Assembly (NCBI RefSeq): GCF_020085105.1
Contig: NC_058055.1
Location: forward strand, 27,813,372-27,877,371
Reading direction: 5' to 3'
Length of the DNA: 64,000 nt
DNA from: Siniperca chuatsi
Taxonomy: Eukaryota; Chordata; Actinopteri; Centrarchiformes; Sinipercidae
In this document: positions 22,233-33,735 of the stretch, in pieces
Numbering within the stretch: the first letter of the stretch is position 1
How the letters are laid out: every line of letters starts with the position of its first letter
Notes under the pieces: generated by a model
What the model saw: only the letters and a program-made list of their open reading frames with translations
Databases searched by the model: none
What the model was told of the DNA's origin: nothing
Translations under genes and position numbers: made by a program

Positions 22233-25005
22233 CTTGAACTTCAGTCGCCACATCGCCGTCACACGTTGACAGGTCGTCATTCGATCAGGGTCCGGACTAA
22301 TCGCTGATGCGTTTCACGCTCTGGTCCAATCGGAAAAACGTGTCTGACGAACTGAAATTAACCGATCAAAGATTAGCTGATCGATCGACAGAAAATCCCA
22401 AAAAATCTAAAATGGCTTCAGCTTCCTAAATGTGAAGATGCGACGATCGTCTTCGTCGTACTTTGAATGTCTTTGGGGTTTTGGACCGTTGGTCAGACAA
22501 AACGAGACATCTGAAGACGTCACTTTGGCCTTTTTTTGCAGTTTTTCGACATTGTCCACACTGTAATTTTACAACGTCGGCCTATTCTGTAAAAGCCCGT
22601 TCTCGCTCCCAGGGCGTCAGATACCGCCGTTTTGTCCCGCCCCCTCGGCGTTGTGTGTGACTTTCTACAGAACAAAAGTTTATTTGAGGATTTTCAGTCA
22701 GGATTTAGCTTACAGTTAAGGCTGGTCAACGTAGGACGCACCCTTTTTCGTGCATAATCCTACGAATGTCCAGCAAACCAGCAACGGGCGTACTTGGACC
22801 TTCATCGTCATGGTAACTAAACACGTGGTTAACGTTGTAAAGCGGCCGTAGTTTGGTCAGGTTTAGGAAAAGCTCACGGTTTACGGTTAAAATAAGCAAG
22901 TTATGTGACGTAAACCCGTAACGTTACGCGGGTTACGTAACTTAAAATAAGTCGTTAACGTTGACTTTTGGTTTCACGCGGGACGCGAACCTGCATGGAC
23001 TCTGATGCTCTTCATGCTCCCTCATCTGACTTGAGTAGCCGTAAACGACGCAAATCATATTTCGAGAGTTTATGAAAGTCGAAAATCACTTCATCTGCAG
23101 TTCGCACCACAGCAACACAGTGGCATGACGTCACGCACGCAAGCTATTGATACTGCTCATGCTGGATTTTTACGAATGTCCAGGGTAGAGGAGGGTCTTC
23201 AGCCAAAACTTTGGGGTTCAGTTACTCTTCAACTAACATTTTCAATGCAGTCAGAGTATTTGTGCTTTCCCTGAACTAAAAGCACTTCTTCCACCACGGC
23301 GGTTGGATCGCAACCTGGAAGTGTAAAACAGTAAGCGTGTGGAGCTACAGAGGCTACATGCTAAGCTGGAAATCAAACCTTACTGAGAAGTGTTTCGCCA
23401 AAAAGTGTTTTGTTCTCGTCTGCTCGTCCTTCTGTGATGTGAGCTTAAAGATCGTAGTATGAAGTCTGGAAATCGTGAGCGCGCTGACGCAAAAAACACA
23501 GAAATGATTCTTTATTTCTGCATTTCAAACTGATTTTCTGCTCCTGTGTTTGCAGCCCTCAGATATAAATCTATAACTTGATTGGGGTCACAATGAGGAC
23601 GCGAGCATCACATAAAACTCTTCACGGAGGTGATGGCGCTCCGTGACTTCCTTTTCCTTTTTCATTGGTTAACTATTGACTGTGTTTAACAGCCTGCAGA
23701 CCAAAGAGGAACGCACAGAGCTGAAACAAACAGAAGGGCGTAGGTTTCAGAATAAAGTCAAACATTTCTACACATTTAAATCCATCGACTTCCTCTTCCT
23801 CTGCATGTTTTCGGGAAAAAAATCAAATATTACATTTATGTAACTAAACTATAAACTATAAGCTATATTTTTAGTTACATTTAAATAAATCTAGCAAATG
23901 AAAAGTTATGGTGAAACTGGCTGCAGCGCTTTCCAAAATAACGGTGATAAACAAATGTGAACTTCTGCTGTGTTTTAAACGCCCTTAAAATCATGTTTAG
24001 CTTTACTTGACAGAGATGATATATGATGGATAACGCTGTGTTTGCATCTTTATCTTCAATTCTTGTGTCTTTTTAGAAGAATATTAACTTACATGCAAGG
24101 AACATGCAAAACTGGTGAGGAACCACGAAACGTTTTTACCTGAAAAATGACTTAAACGATCAAAATAGTCGCCACTCAATTCTCTGTCGACTAATCGTTT
24201 CAGCTGTACTTGTATAAACTGTCGGGAAGATTAATTTATAAGAAAACATCATCTTTTATAACCTTGTGTCATGTGTTTTGTGTGTAAAAATCTGATTTTG
24301 TAAAGAAACTGAAGCTGTCAGATAAATGTAGTGAAGTAAAAAGTCCAATATCTCCCTCTGAGACGTGGAAGCAGAAAGTAGCGTGAGAAGAAAATACTCG
24401 AGTAAAGTACAAGTTCCTCTTTTGTACTTTACTAAAGTAAATGTACTCAGTTACTTTCCACCGCTGCTTAGTACACGTCACGTTTGAGCTCGCATTCTTG
24501 GGAGTTCGAACTCCAGATCTTCAGCTTCACCTTTGTTTTTTAAAAGTCGGCCTCGTTTTACTGAAACAAACGTCGCTGTAACAGTTAGCATGTTAGCTTA
24601 GTGTTAGCGATGGTCGTCGCCGCGTGGGGATGAAGTCAGAACTGCGGGATAATGTTGGTTAGCTTGTTGCATGTCTCTGATTAGCCGTTTACTTCCTGTC
24701 GGACTCCTGCAGACCTGCGCAGATTTTGTTATTTGTGAATTTGATTTCTTGGCACTATAATCTCTGCTAACCTTAGATGGGAAAGCAATGTTAACAGGCT
24801 ACTGTCCCTGAACGGGGGCCTGTAAGTAGGTTAAGTAGGAGTGGCTAATAAAAGGACTCTGTTGGCACTTTAAGTTACTTTTTCTTTTATATTCATGGTT
24901 TTGCGTTCTTTAATATGTTTGAGTTAAGTATGGATGCTGCTGTCCGTCCTGCTGCACTATGAGCTAACAACTTCTGTCGTAATGGCGGGTATGCACGCTC
25001 CACAG
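21727..25005. other. Gene-poor region with dispersed repeats
   Basis: No supported gene. Contains (CA)9 at 22093-22110, (GT)15 at 22202-22231, a repeat-like block near 22850-22980 (GTTTAGGAAAAGCTCACGG, GTTACGCGGGTTACGTAACT), and a dispersed repeat at 24316-24472. Confidence 0.5.
24316..24472 (-). repeat. Dispersed AGTAAAGTACA repeat fragment
   Basis: One end of the repeat seen in full at 38209-38962; ends AGTTACTTTCCACCGCTG, the hallmark terminus of that family. Confidence 0.65.
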
Positions 25006-27702
25006 TAATCACAAATACAGTTGCTTAAAGGAATAATTCAACATTTTGGCAAATATGTATACCTGTATGCTAAATATAAGGCTATCACCAGCAGCCGGCT
25101 AACTTAGCTTAGCATAAAGACTGGAAACAGAGGGAACCAGTAATTACAAATACAGTTGCTTAAAGGAATAATTCAACATTTTGGCAAATATGTAGACCTG
25201 TATGCTAAACATAAGGCTATCACCAGCAGCCGGCTGACTTAGCTTAGCATAAAGACTGGAAACAGAGGGAACCAGTAATCACAAATACAGTTGCTTAAAG
25301 GAATAATTCAACATTTTGGCAAATATGTATACCTGTATGCTAAATATAAGGCTATCACCAGCAGCCGGCTAACTTAGCTTAGCATAAAGACTGGAAACAG
25401 AGGGAAACAGTAATTACAAATACAGTTGCTTAAAGGAATAATTCAACATTTTGGCAAATATGTAGACCTGTATGCTAAACATAAGGCTATCACCAGCAGC
25501 CGGCTGACTTAGCTTAGCATAAAGACTGGAAACAGAGGGAACCAGTAATCACAAATACAGTTGCTTAAAGGAATAATTCAACATTTTGGCAAATATGTAT
25601 ACCTGTATGCTAAATATAAGGCTATCACCAGCAGCCGGCTAACTTAGCTTAGCATAAAGACTGGAAACAGAGGAAACAGTAATTACAAATACAGTTGCTT
25701 AAAGGAATAATTCAACATTTTGGCAAATATGTAGACCTGTATGCTAAACATAAGGCTATCACCAGCAGCCGGCTGACTTAGCTTAGCATAAAGACTGGAA
25801 ACAGAGGGAACCAGTAATCACAAATACAGTTGCTTAAAGGAATAATTCAACATTTTGGCAAATATGTATACCTGTATGCTAAATATAAGGCTATCACCAG
25901 CAGCCGGCTAACTTAGCTTAGCATAAAGACTGGAAACAGAGGAACCAGTAATCACAAATACAGTTGCTTAAAGGAATAATTCAACATTTTGGCAAATATG
26001 TATACCTGTATGCTAAACATAAGGCTATCACCAGCAGCCGGCTGACTTAGCTTAGCATAAAGACTGGAAACAGAGGGAACCAGTAATCACAAATACAGTT
26101 GCTTAAAGGAATAATTCAACATTTTGGCAAATATGTATACCTGTATGCTAAATATAAGGCTATCACCAGCAGCCGGCTAACTTAGCTTAGCATAAAGACT
26201 GGAAACAGAGGGAAACAGTAATTACAAATACAGTTGCTTAAAGGAATAATTCAACATTTTGGCAAATATGTAGACCTGTATGCTAAACATAAGGCTATCA
26301 CCAGCAGCCGGCTGACTTAGCTTAGCATAAAGACTGGAAACAGAGGGAACCAGTAATCACAAATACAGTTGCTTAAAGGAATAATTCAACATTTTGGCAA
26401 ATATGTATACCTGTATGCTAAATATAAGGCTATCACCAGCAGCCGGCTAACTTAGCTTAGCATAAAGACTGGAAACAGAGGGAACCAGTAATTACAAATA
26501 CAGTTGCTTAAAGGAATAATTCAACATTTTGGCAAATATGTAGACCTGTATGCTAAACATAAGGCTATCACCAGCAGCCGGCTGACTTAGCTTAGCATAA
26601 AGACTGGAAACAGAGGGAACCAGTAATCACAAATACAGTTGCTTAAAGGAATAATTCAACATTTTGGCAAATATGTATACCTGTATGCTAAATATAAGGC
26701 TATCACCAGCAGCCGGCTAACTTAGCTTAGCATAAAGACTGGAAACAGAGGGAAACAGTAATTACAAATACAGTTGCTTAAAGGAATAATTCAACATTTT
26801 GGCAAATATGTAGACCTGTATGCTAAACATAAGGCTATCACCAGCAGCCGGCTGACTTAGCTTAGCATAAAGACTGGAAACAGAGGGAACCAGTAATCAC
26901 AAATACAGTTGCTTAAAGGAATAATTCAACATTTTGGCAAATATGTATACCTGTATGCTAAATATAAGGCTATCACCAGCAGCCGGCTAACTTAGCTTAG
27001 CATAAAGACTGGAAACAGAGGGAACCAGTAATCACAAATACAGTTGCTTAAAGGAATAATTCAACATTTTGGCAAATATGTATACCTGTATGCTAAATAT
27101 AAGGCTATCACCAGCAGCCGGCTAACTTAGCTTAGCATAAAGACTGGAAACAGAGGGAAACAGTAATTACAAATACAGTTGCTTAAAGGAATAATTCAAC
27201 ATTTTGGCAAATATGTAGACCTGTATGCTAAACATAAGGCTATCACCAGCAGCCGGCTGACTTAGCTTAGCATAAAGACTGGAAACAGAGGGAACCAGTA
27301 ATCACAAATACAGTTGCTTAAAGGAATAATTCAACATTTTGGCAAATATGTATACCTGTATGCTAAATATAAGGCTATCACCAGCAGCCGGCTAACTTAG
27401 CTTAGCATAAAGACTGGAAACAGAGGAACCAGTAATCACAAATACAGTTGCTTAAAGGAATAATTCAACATTTTGGCAAATATGTATACCTGTATGCTAA
27501 ATATAAGGCTATCACCAGCAGCCGGCTAACTTAGCTTAGCATAAAGACTGGAAACAGAGGGAACCAGTAATCACAAATACAGTTGCTTAAAGGAATAATT
27601 CAACATTTTGGCAAATATGTATACCTGTATGCTAAACATAAGGCTATCACCAGCAGCCGGCTAACTTAGCTTAGCATAAAGACTGGAAACAGAGGGAAAC
27701 AG
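25006..27702. repeat. 135-bp satellite, 20 units, dimeric
   Basis: Twenty tandem units of 135 bp (three units lack one G, giving 2697 bp in all). Each unit runs from TAAT(C/T)ACAAATACAGTTGC to ACTGGAAACAGAGGGAA(A/C)CAG. Two diagnostic types alternate over most of the array: type A has TGTATACC, CTAAATATAAG and GGCTAACTTAG; type B has TGTAGACC, CTAAACATAAG and GGCTGACTTAG. Units 8 and 20 are A/B hybrids and a few A units are adjacent. The unit is one half of a palindromic teleost MITE (see 41868-42240). The last unit runs directly on into more of that MITE (CTAGCCAGCTTGGCTC). Confidence 0.96.
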
Positions 27703-28867
27703 CTAGCCAGCTTGGCTCAGAGACTCCAGGAAGTTACTGGTCCCAGGCAAGAAATAGTCCGGCACATAAAACCCACCGTAAAACAGCAAGTTGTCATTTT
27801 TAGACTTCGGGGTTTTGGGGTTTTTTGGCATTTTGCCTTTATTGACAGTTGTGTTTGCTTTCCACCACATGCTGTAAGTTACCACGTCGATTTCTGGCAA
27901 GAATTAGCCGGGTCAGTGTGCGTTGGTAGGTTTCAGCCGGAGCCTTTCTCACCGACCTGACTGTGCAGTGATTACCACGCTGTTCCCGTGGTAGGCTTTG
28001 CTACCAAAACAAAAAAAAAAGGCGCTGATGTTTACATGTTGAAAAGAAACACACAAACAAACTACATTCGGCTGGAGCACGCAGAGTCTCCTCACGGCGT
28101 GACCAAAGTCGGCGCCGATGGAGACAGGTGCAACCGATTTGTTCTGTTTTCCCCCCAAAATCCGGTGTTTCATCTGAGTTTATTAATTCATACGCACTGT
28201 GTCGTGTTATGAAGGGAATCATGCGACATCACCCATTTTTTTTAAACAGCAAATTTAAATCCTCCACCGCTCTGGAGGCATTAAACAACTTCTCTTTGAT
28301 CTTCTCTCTGGTTCTGATCACATTTATCAGCCACTCAAAGTGTCTCATTAGCTTCAAATATTGGTGTTTTATTTTTCAGAATAACCCGGACTGTTTGAAA
28401 ATGAAGAAAATTTTGACGTGAAGAGTTGCGTTCAAGGTGTATGATGGATTATAAAAACATGATGAATTTAGGTTCGCTTGGGAAAAAGTGTTACAAAATG
28501 CATTTTATCAGAAGGCGTCAGACGTGCGAGCTGATTACAGAACAGAAACACAACTGACCAGCGACGTCTGGGAGGTTTCTGGTGAATGTGAATTACTTAC
28601 TAACGCATCATAACCAATAAACAACAGGGTATTATTACTATTCAGACACAACTGGATCGTCATATTAACACAGGGAGGCGTTACAAGCATCATAGCTCGT
28701 TGTGTTCATAAGGATCGGGGCTAATGATATGCTGATTGACAGCGAGACCAATCGGGTCGTGTGCAAGCCTCACGACCCGAGTGAGCGGACTGATAACGTT
28801 AAACATGTGAACCTTCAGTATGACTGTCAAACTAAACTAAAATGATTACCACATGATCATCATAATA
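27703..28867. other. MITE interior then spacer, no gene seen
   Basis: About the first 200 bp (GGAAGTTACTGGTCCCAGGC, CAGCAAGTTGTCATTTTTAG) appear to be the interior of the same MITE family that built the satellite. The rest is ordinary spacer. Confidence 0.5.
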
Positions 28868-28950
28868 ATAATAAAGTTTATTTATATAGCACTTATCAAA
28901 GACCAGAGATCACAAAGTGCTTTACAAGGAAAAAGATAAACATTCGTGTT
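28868..28950 (-). mobile_element. LINE/SINE 3' tail, L2-like
   Basis: AATAAAGTTTATTTATATAG followed by CACTTATCAAAG and CACAAAGTGCTTTACAA, a recurring 3' terminus of fish L2-related elements in reverse orientation. Only the tail remains. Confidence 0.6.
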
Positions 28951-29599
28951 AACAAATGTATTTTATACATATTTAAATGACGACGAAGAAGAGCGTTCGA
29001 GAGCACCTGGAAAGATAAATGACTGTAAATGTGCTCTGACTGTTAAACAACAATGAGTTTAAAGATGTGTGCAGCTCTGTGTGTTGTGATTCTACAGCCG
29101 GCTGCAGAAGAAGAAGAAGAAGCCTATCTGTGTTTCTTCTGCTGTTGCCAAACATGAACTTGGAGAGGAATCTTGGTTCTGCAATGTCGTGTCGAAACCC
29201 CCGACATTATCACCAGGACGAAGGTTAATGAGGGGGAAAGGTAAGGACACGCACACGCACACACACACACACACACACCTGCAGTTAAACCAGCTTTTTT
29301 TTTTAACTGCAGGTAAAAGCAGGTCAGAGAGTATTCAGAGTGACTGACTTCAACTAATGACACAGTTATTACTGAATCAATGTGAGCTTTATTTCTAAAA
29401 TACGTGTAGAGGTTTCATATATTATTATTATTATTATTATTATTATTCTCTTTGTGTGATTCTTAGGTGCTTTTAAATCTCCTGAGCCTTCGATTGGTTC
29501 GTCGCTCTGCTGCACTCCTGTAGAGTCGCGAAGAGGGAGGCGTTAAGCTCTGAACCGCTCCTCGTTGAACCATCGCCGCTAAAGACGAACGGCTGTGTT
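28951..29599. other. Spacer with microsatellites and a hairpin
   Basis: Contains (CA)n at 29249-29278, a perfect 12-bp-stem hairpin CCTGCAGTTAAA/TTTAACTGCAGG at 29278-29313, and (ATT)n at 29419-29448. No gene seen. Confidence 0.6.
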
Positions 29600-29860
29600 A
29601 GAAAATGTCTGGTTCTTTTCTTTGTCGAAAGCTTCGACGAGCCTGAACCACGACTCCCAGGGTGCATTTCGGCACGAAACATCCAACCACGGAGCTAAAG
29701 AGTCTTGCGGTTTATATTAACTCACGTTCAGACTTCAGAGCAGTTCTGGATTAATTCGGTAACCGTGGCGACGTGTTCTGTTTACAGATTCAACGACGTT
29801 GATTTTGAATTCACCGCGCCGCCGACTGACTTCTTCTCCATGGCAACGGCGCCCGATAGA
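29600..29860 (+). repeat. Dispersed repeat with CTCCCA..GTGCATTTCGGC core, copy 1
   Basis: Shares with 39160-39640 and, inverted, with 53345-53715 the blocks GGTGCATTTCGGCA, CATCCAA, GGATTAATTCGGTAAC and GGCGACGTGTT, and a terminal CATGGCAACGGC. This is the most diverged of the three copies. Confidence 0.7.
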
Positions 29861-29987
29861 TAACCACGAGCAACGCCATAGCAACCGCCCTGAAGCCCTT
29901 AGCAACCACCGCAAAGATTCTAGAATCCTGAAAGCAGCTGATTCCAAAATCACTAAAGGGCGCCTGCAGTTAGTTCACGTGTCTGTA

Positions 29988-30700
29988 ATCAGAATCAGAA
30001 ATACTTTATTGATCCCCGAGGGGAAACTCTTTCGTTACAGCTCATCACTGTCACGTAATTTAAACTGAAAACAGAGAATATTGCACAATTATCTCAAGTA
30101 TTGCAGAGATGTTAATGATCAATGTCCAGTTTAGTGACTTCGGGTCATACAGACTGACACTTAGAGGGAGGAGTTAAAGAGTCTGACGGCCACAGGCAGG
30201 AATGACTTCCTGTGGCGCTCTGTGGTGCATTGTGGGGGGATGAGTCTTTGGCTGAAGGTGCTCCTTTGTTTGACCAGCACGTCATGGAGCGGGTGGGAGA
30301 CGCTGTCCAAGATGGCGTGTAGTTTGGCCAGCATCCTCCTCTCTGACACCACCACCAGAGAGTCCAGCTCCACCCCCACAATGTCGCCGGCCTTACGGAT
30401 CAGTTTGTTGAGCCTCTTAGCGTCCGCTACCCTCAGCCTGCTGCCCTCAACCTGCTGCCCTCAGCCTGCTGCCCTCAGCCTGCTGCCCTCAACCTGCTGC
30501 CCTCAGCCTGCTGCCCTCAACCTGCTGCCCTCAGCCTGCTGCCCTCAACCTGCTGCCCTCAACCAGCTGCCCTCAACCAGCTGCCCTCAGCCTGCTGCCC
30601 TCAACCTGCTGCCCTCAACCTGCTGCCCCAGCATGCAGGATAGCACTGGCCACCACAGACTCATAAAACATCCTTGGGTCTGACGATAATAACAGCGGGG
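29988..30700 (-). mobile_element. Rex1-like LINE, 3' end with RT C-terminus
   Basis: Minus-strand reading gives the C-terminal end of a CR1-clade ORF2: RKAGDIVGVELDSLVVVSER, RMLAKLHAILDSVSHPLHDV, LVKQRSTFSQRLIPPQCTTE, RHRKSFLPVAVRLFNSSL, stop. A short 3' UTR follows and ends at about 29988 with the AATAAAGTATTTCTGATTC tail. The coding end carries an expanded 15-bp repeat (30430-30629). It is the closest relative in the window of 58735-59510. 5'-truncated and non-functional. Confidence 0.75.
30430..30629. repeat. 15-bp VNTR inside LINE coding region
   Basis: About 13-14 tandem copies of CCTGCTGCCCTCA(A/G)C, on the minus strand encoding repeats of GSRLR. Because 15 is a multiple of three the LINE frame is kept. 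The copy at 59397-59440 has only three units. Confidence 0.92.
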
Positions 30701-33248
30701 TGGTTAGGTCACGTGTCTGTAATGACAGCGGGACAGAGGGCTGAACGCTGTAGAGGTTTTTACACAGCAGAGATTACAGATTACAAAAACTGGACAAAAT
30801 GACTTTAGAAGAGACGAAACAAAGTTACGATGACGTAACTGCAGCGCTGGTAAATGTTCATGGGAGCTGTAGTTTTTTTTATCTCTGTTTAAACTTTGCT
30901 AAAATCACTACGGTTTAAATTTCTAACGGCAGCAGCTGTGGTGGAGCTGATTTGTCCGAGAATATAAAAAGTAAACTCCAGGAACACGCTTCATTTGTTC
31001 AGAAAGGCGGATGAAAGAAATTCCCTAACTACACGACCTTCACCTCCGCCCACACAGGACGGTCAGCAGCACCGCCTCCATCGCACACTTCTGCCACAAC
31101 ATCATAGACATCCGGGCAGAGTCTCTCTCAGTGGGATCAGGCTTCACTGCGGCTGCAGAAATCCTCCCTACACCGGTAATAAAACTGCCCTTTTATCAAA
31201 CAGGTCCGCCGTTGTCATTAGCAGCTGTCACGTGACGTCCGTTCCGCACAACTTCATTGGTTGATGCCTTTATTGTTCGCCCCCCCCCGGCATGCAAAGG
31301 CCTTTAGGATGCACACTACTCTTTTCCAAAAAGCTCTTTTCACAGAAACCTTTTCTGTTAAAGCTCCATTTCGTTAGTCAGCACTTTACGTCCATACAGC
31401 ATTTATGACTTCTGGTCCTGGATGTTTCTGAGAAGGCAGAGTATGGTACATCGGCATATCTGACAGAAACTTCCTCGTTCCCACAGCACCTGACGATTAA
31501 GCAAATAAAGAAGAACTGCATTGTGGGAATTATCATCAGCCTAAAGTCGCAAAATATAATTTTCTGACATTTGAGTTTGTTTGTTAAAACTGCAGTTTTG
31601 GAAGGAAAATAAGTGACTTTTTTTTTTTTTTAGAAATGTTACGATTTTAAGTAGTTTTTTTCTGTACATATTATCTGAATGTGATGCCAAAACAGCGCTT
31701 ATTAAGTGTTATTTTTTTCGTTTGTTTAAATATGAATGTGTTTTTATGAGGAAGTGGTGTCAGCAGTGCTTGTAGGGACATTTTATTTACAGTATCGATG
31801 TGATTTATTAGATTGTAATCTTTGGGAAATTCCACAAACATAAATCGTTCAAACTGTCCCCCGAAGTCCTTGAAGCGTTCGCTGAAAGCAGGAACCACAA
31901 AATCACAACGGCAGATGTAATAAAAAGCCCGTGTAGCAATTTGTTTGTACAGTTTTATTTATTTACTTTTATTTATGCTGTAAGACTTCAGAAATAATAC
32001 GATGTAAACAATCAGAAGTTTGTGGCGTTTTTGCAATAAAGTATCAAAACAAACAGACACAGGATTGACATGCTGCTCTCATATTAAAGGCAGTAAAACA
32101 ATAATAAATAACACCGTGACATGTAGTCACTACAATAATATAAACTCCACTTAATTGAAATTGTGCAGCTGATAAGGTGTGTGTTTATCTGATGTAGGTT
32201 AATGGGGCTGATGAGCAACGATCTGTCTGGCTGTAATCACTCCGTTCATAAAACTCCTCGTTTCACCCGAATACACTGCTGCTGGAAAACAACTTAAGAA
32301 TTAAGCTGATTTTTATATTAATATTTATTAGATTGTTTTCATGTCTTTGTTTTGTATTTAAAACTTTTTAACATTTTTTAATTAAGGCAAAATCTTGTAT
32401 AGAATTGTATAGAAAATATTATTTAATGTGCACTTTACCTGAAAGAAGAAGAAGAGGATAAGAGTGCTTTTATATTTGTATTGATATTATATTTTATATT
32501 TGCATTGTTTAATCAGGTGTCATTTTAAAGAATTCCTATACATTTAGTTTGCATTTATTTTATTTATTTTTTAGTGATACAGACCAAACCTCATTAAGAA
32601 TCTGCTGTTTTTTCATTATTTTCTTTCTCTTTACAATTATAAGTAATTTTTTAAATCTATTTTTTGTTCATTTTCTAATTTTATTTTTTATATCCTCACT
32701 GTGAGTTTTTGTGTATTCATTCAGCCCCTTCTGACGAGCTGTAATTCAGAAAAGCTGTGTGAACACATGCGCTCAGTGCCGCAGACCAAACCTCATTAAG
32801 AATGTGCTGCGTTTTACAGAGAGCTGTTTCGGGGGAATACCGGTAGTCCCCGTCATGTCTTCAGTATTATCTGCCCTTTACAGCGCACTACCGTTCCAGC
32901 ACTGCTCCTTTACAACTTCACTGTTTATCCACAATCAATGTGGCCAATACAGGGGCGTATTAGGGGCAGTAAGTATATTGTAAATGAAAGTTTATGGTAA
33001 AATGGCCCATAAACAGGCGGCTGTATAAGTGTGGACGAGCTGCTGCGAGAGACGATTCCCCGAGAGTTTATGGACGCCCGCAAGAGATATTTGCTCACTT
33101 TGTTGTCGTTTCCTTTTATTTGCTCTAATTATTGGCTCTGTTGACAGATGATGTAAACATCTTTGATTGGCTACAAAAACACGTTTTAATGCAACGGAGG
33201 CGAGGCGTGTGACCAAACTACTTACTTACTGTTTAGCCTGCACACCAA
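30701..33248. other. Gene-poor region
   Basis: AT-rich in 31.5-32.7 kb. The phrase GCAGACCAAACCTCATTAAGAA occurs twice (about 32580 and 32780), a local duplication. No gene supported. Confidence 0.5.
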
Positions 33249-33286
33249 TATATATATATGTATATGTATATATATGTGTGTGTGTT

Positions 33287-33330
<44 letters not shown>
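33249..33330. repeat. (TA)n/(TG)n microsatellite
   Basis: Compound array of TA repeats interrupted by TGTGTGTGTG. Confidence 0.95.
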
Positions 33331-33333
<3 letters not shown>

Positions 33334-33511
33334 ACATGCGTCCAGCCTGAGGCCTGACGGATTTGTTCGGGGTCGTCACTGTGGTGTCGTGCTGTCAACC
33401 ATTTTGTTTTGGAGATGAAATGTGTCCTGAAATGGCCGCCGCCCGTGACAGATCGTCAAGCTGTCGTTGGTGTTTGGAGGAGTTTCTTCGCACACATACA
33501 CTGACTGTTTG

Positions 33512-33513
<2 letters not shown>

Positions 33514-33548
<35 letters not shown>

Positions 33549-33735
33549 CACGGTCTTGTATCCCAGTGGGGACTGTAACCTGAATGCACACTAACCCGTG
33601 GGGACACAAACTGAGGTCCCCACAGGTGGAGACGGCTTGGTTTTAGGGTCCAGGTTATTAGGTTAAGGTTCGGGTGAGGGGCTATTGAAGGCATTATGTC
33701 AATGACTGTTCCCCACGGGGATAGTGAAACAAACA
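33514..33735. repeat. (GT)n plus teleost GGGGAC repeat
   Basis: (GT)16 at 33514-33546 followed by CAGTGGGGACTGTAACC, GTGGGGACACAAACTGAGGT, TTGGTTTTAGGGTCCAGGTT and CCCCACGGGGATAGTGAAAC. This phrase order, next to a GT array, is a familiar interspersed repeat in teleosts. Confidence 0.65.

Noticed and set aside
24481-24540. GGGAGTTCGAACTCC as a tRNA T-arm
   Set aside because: No acceptor, D arm or anticodon arm can be placed around it.
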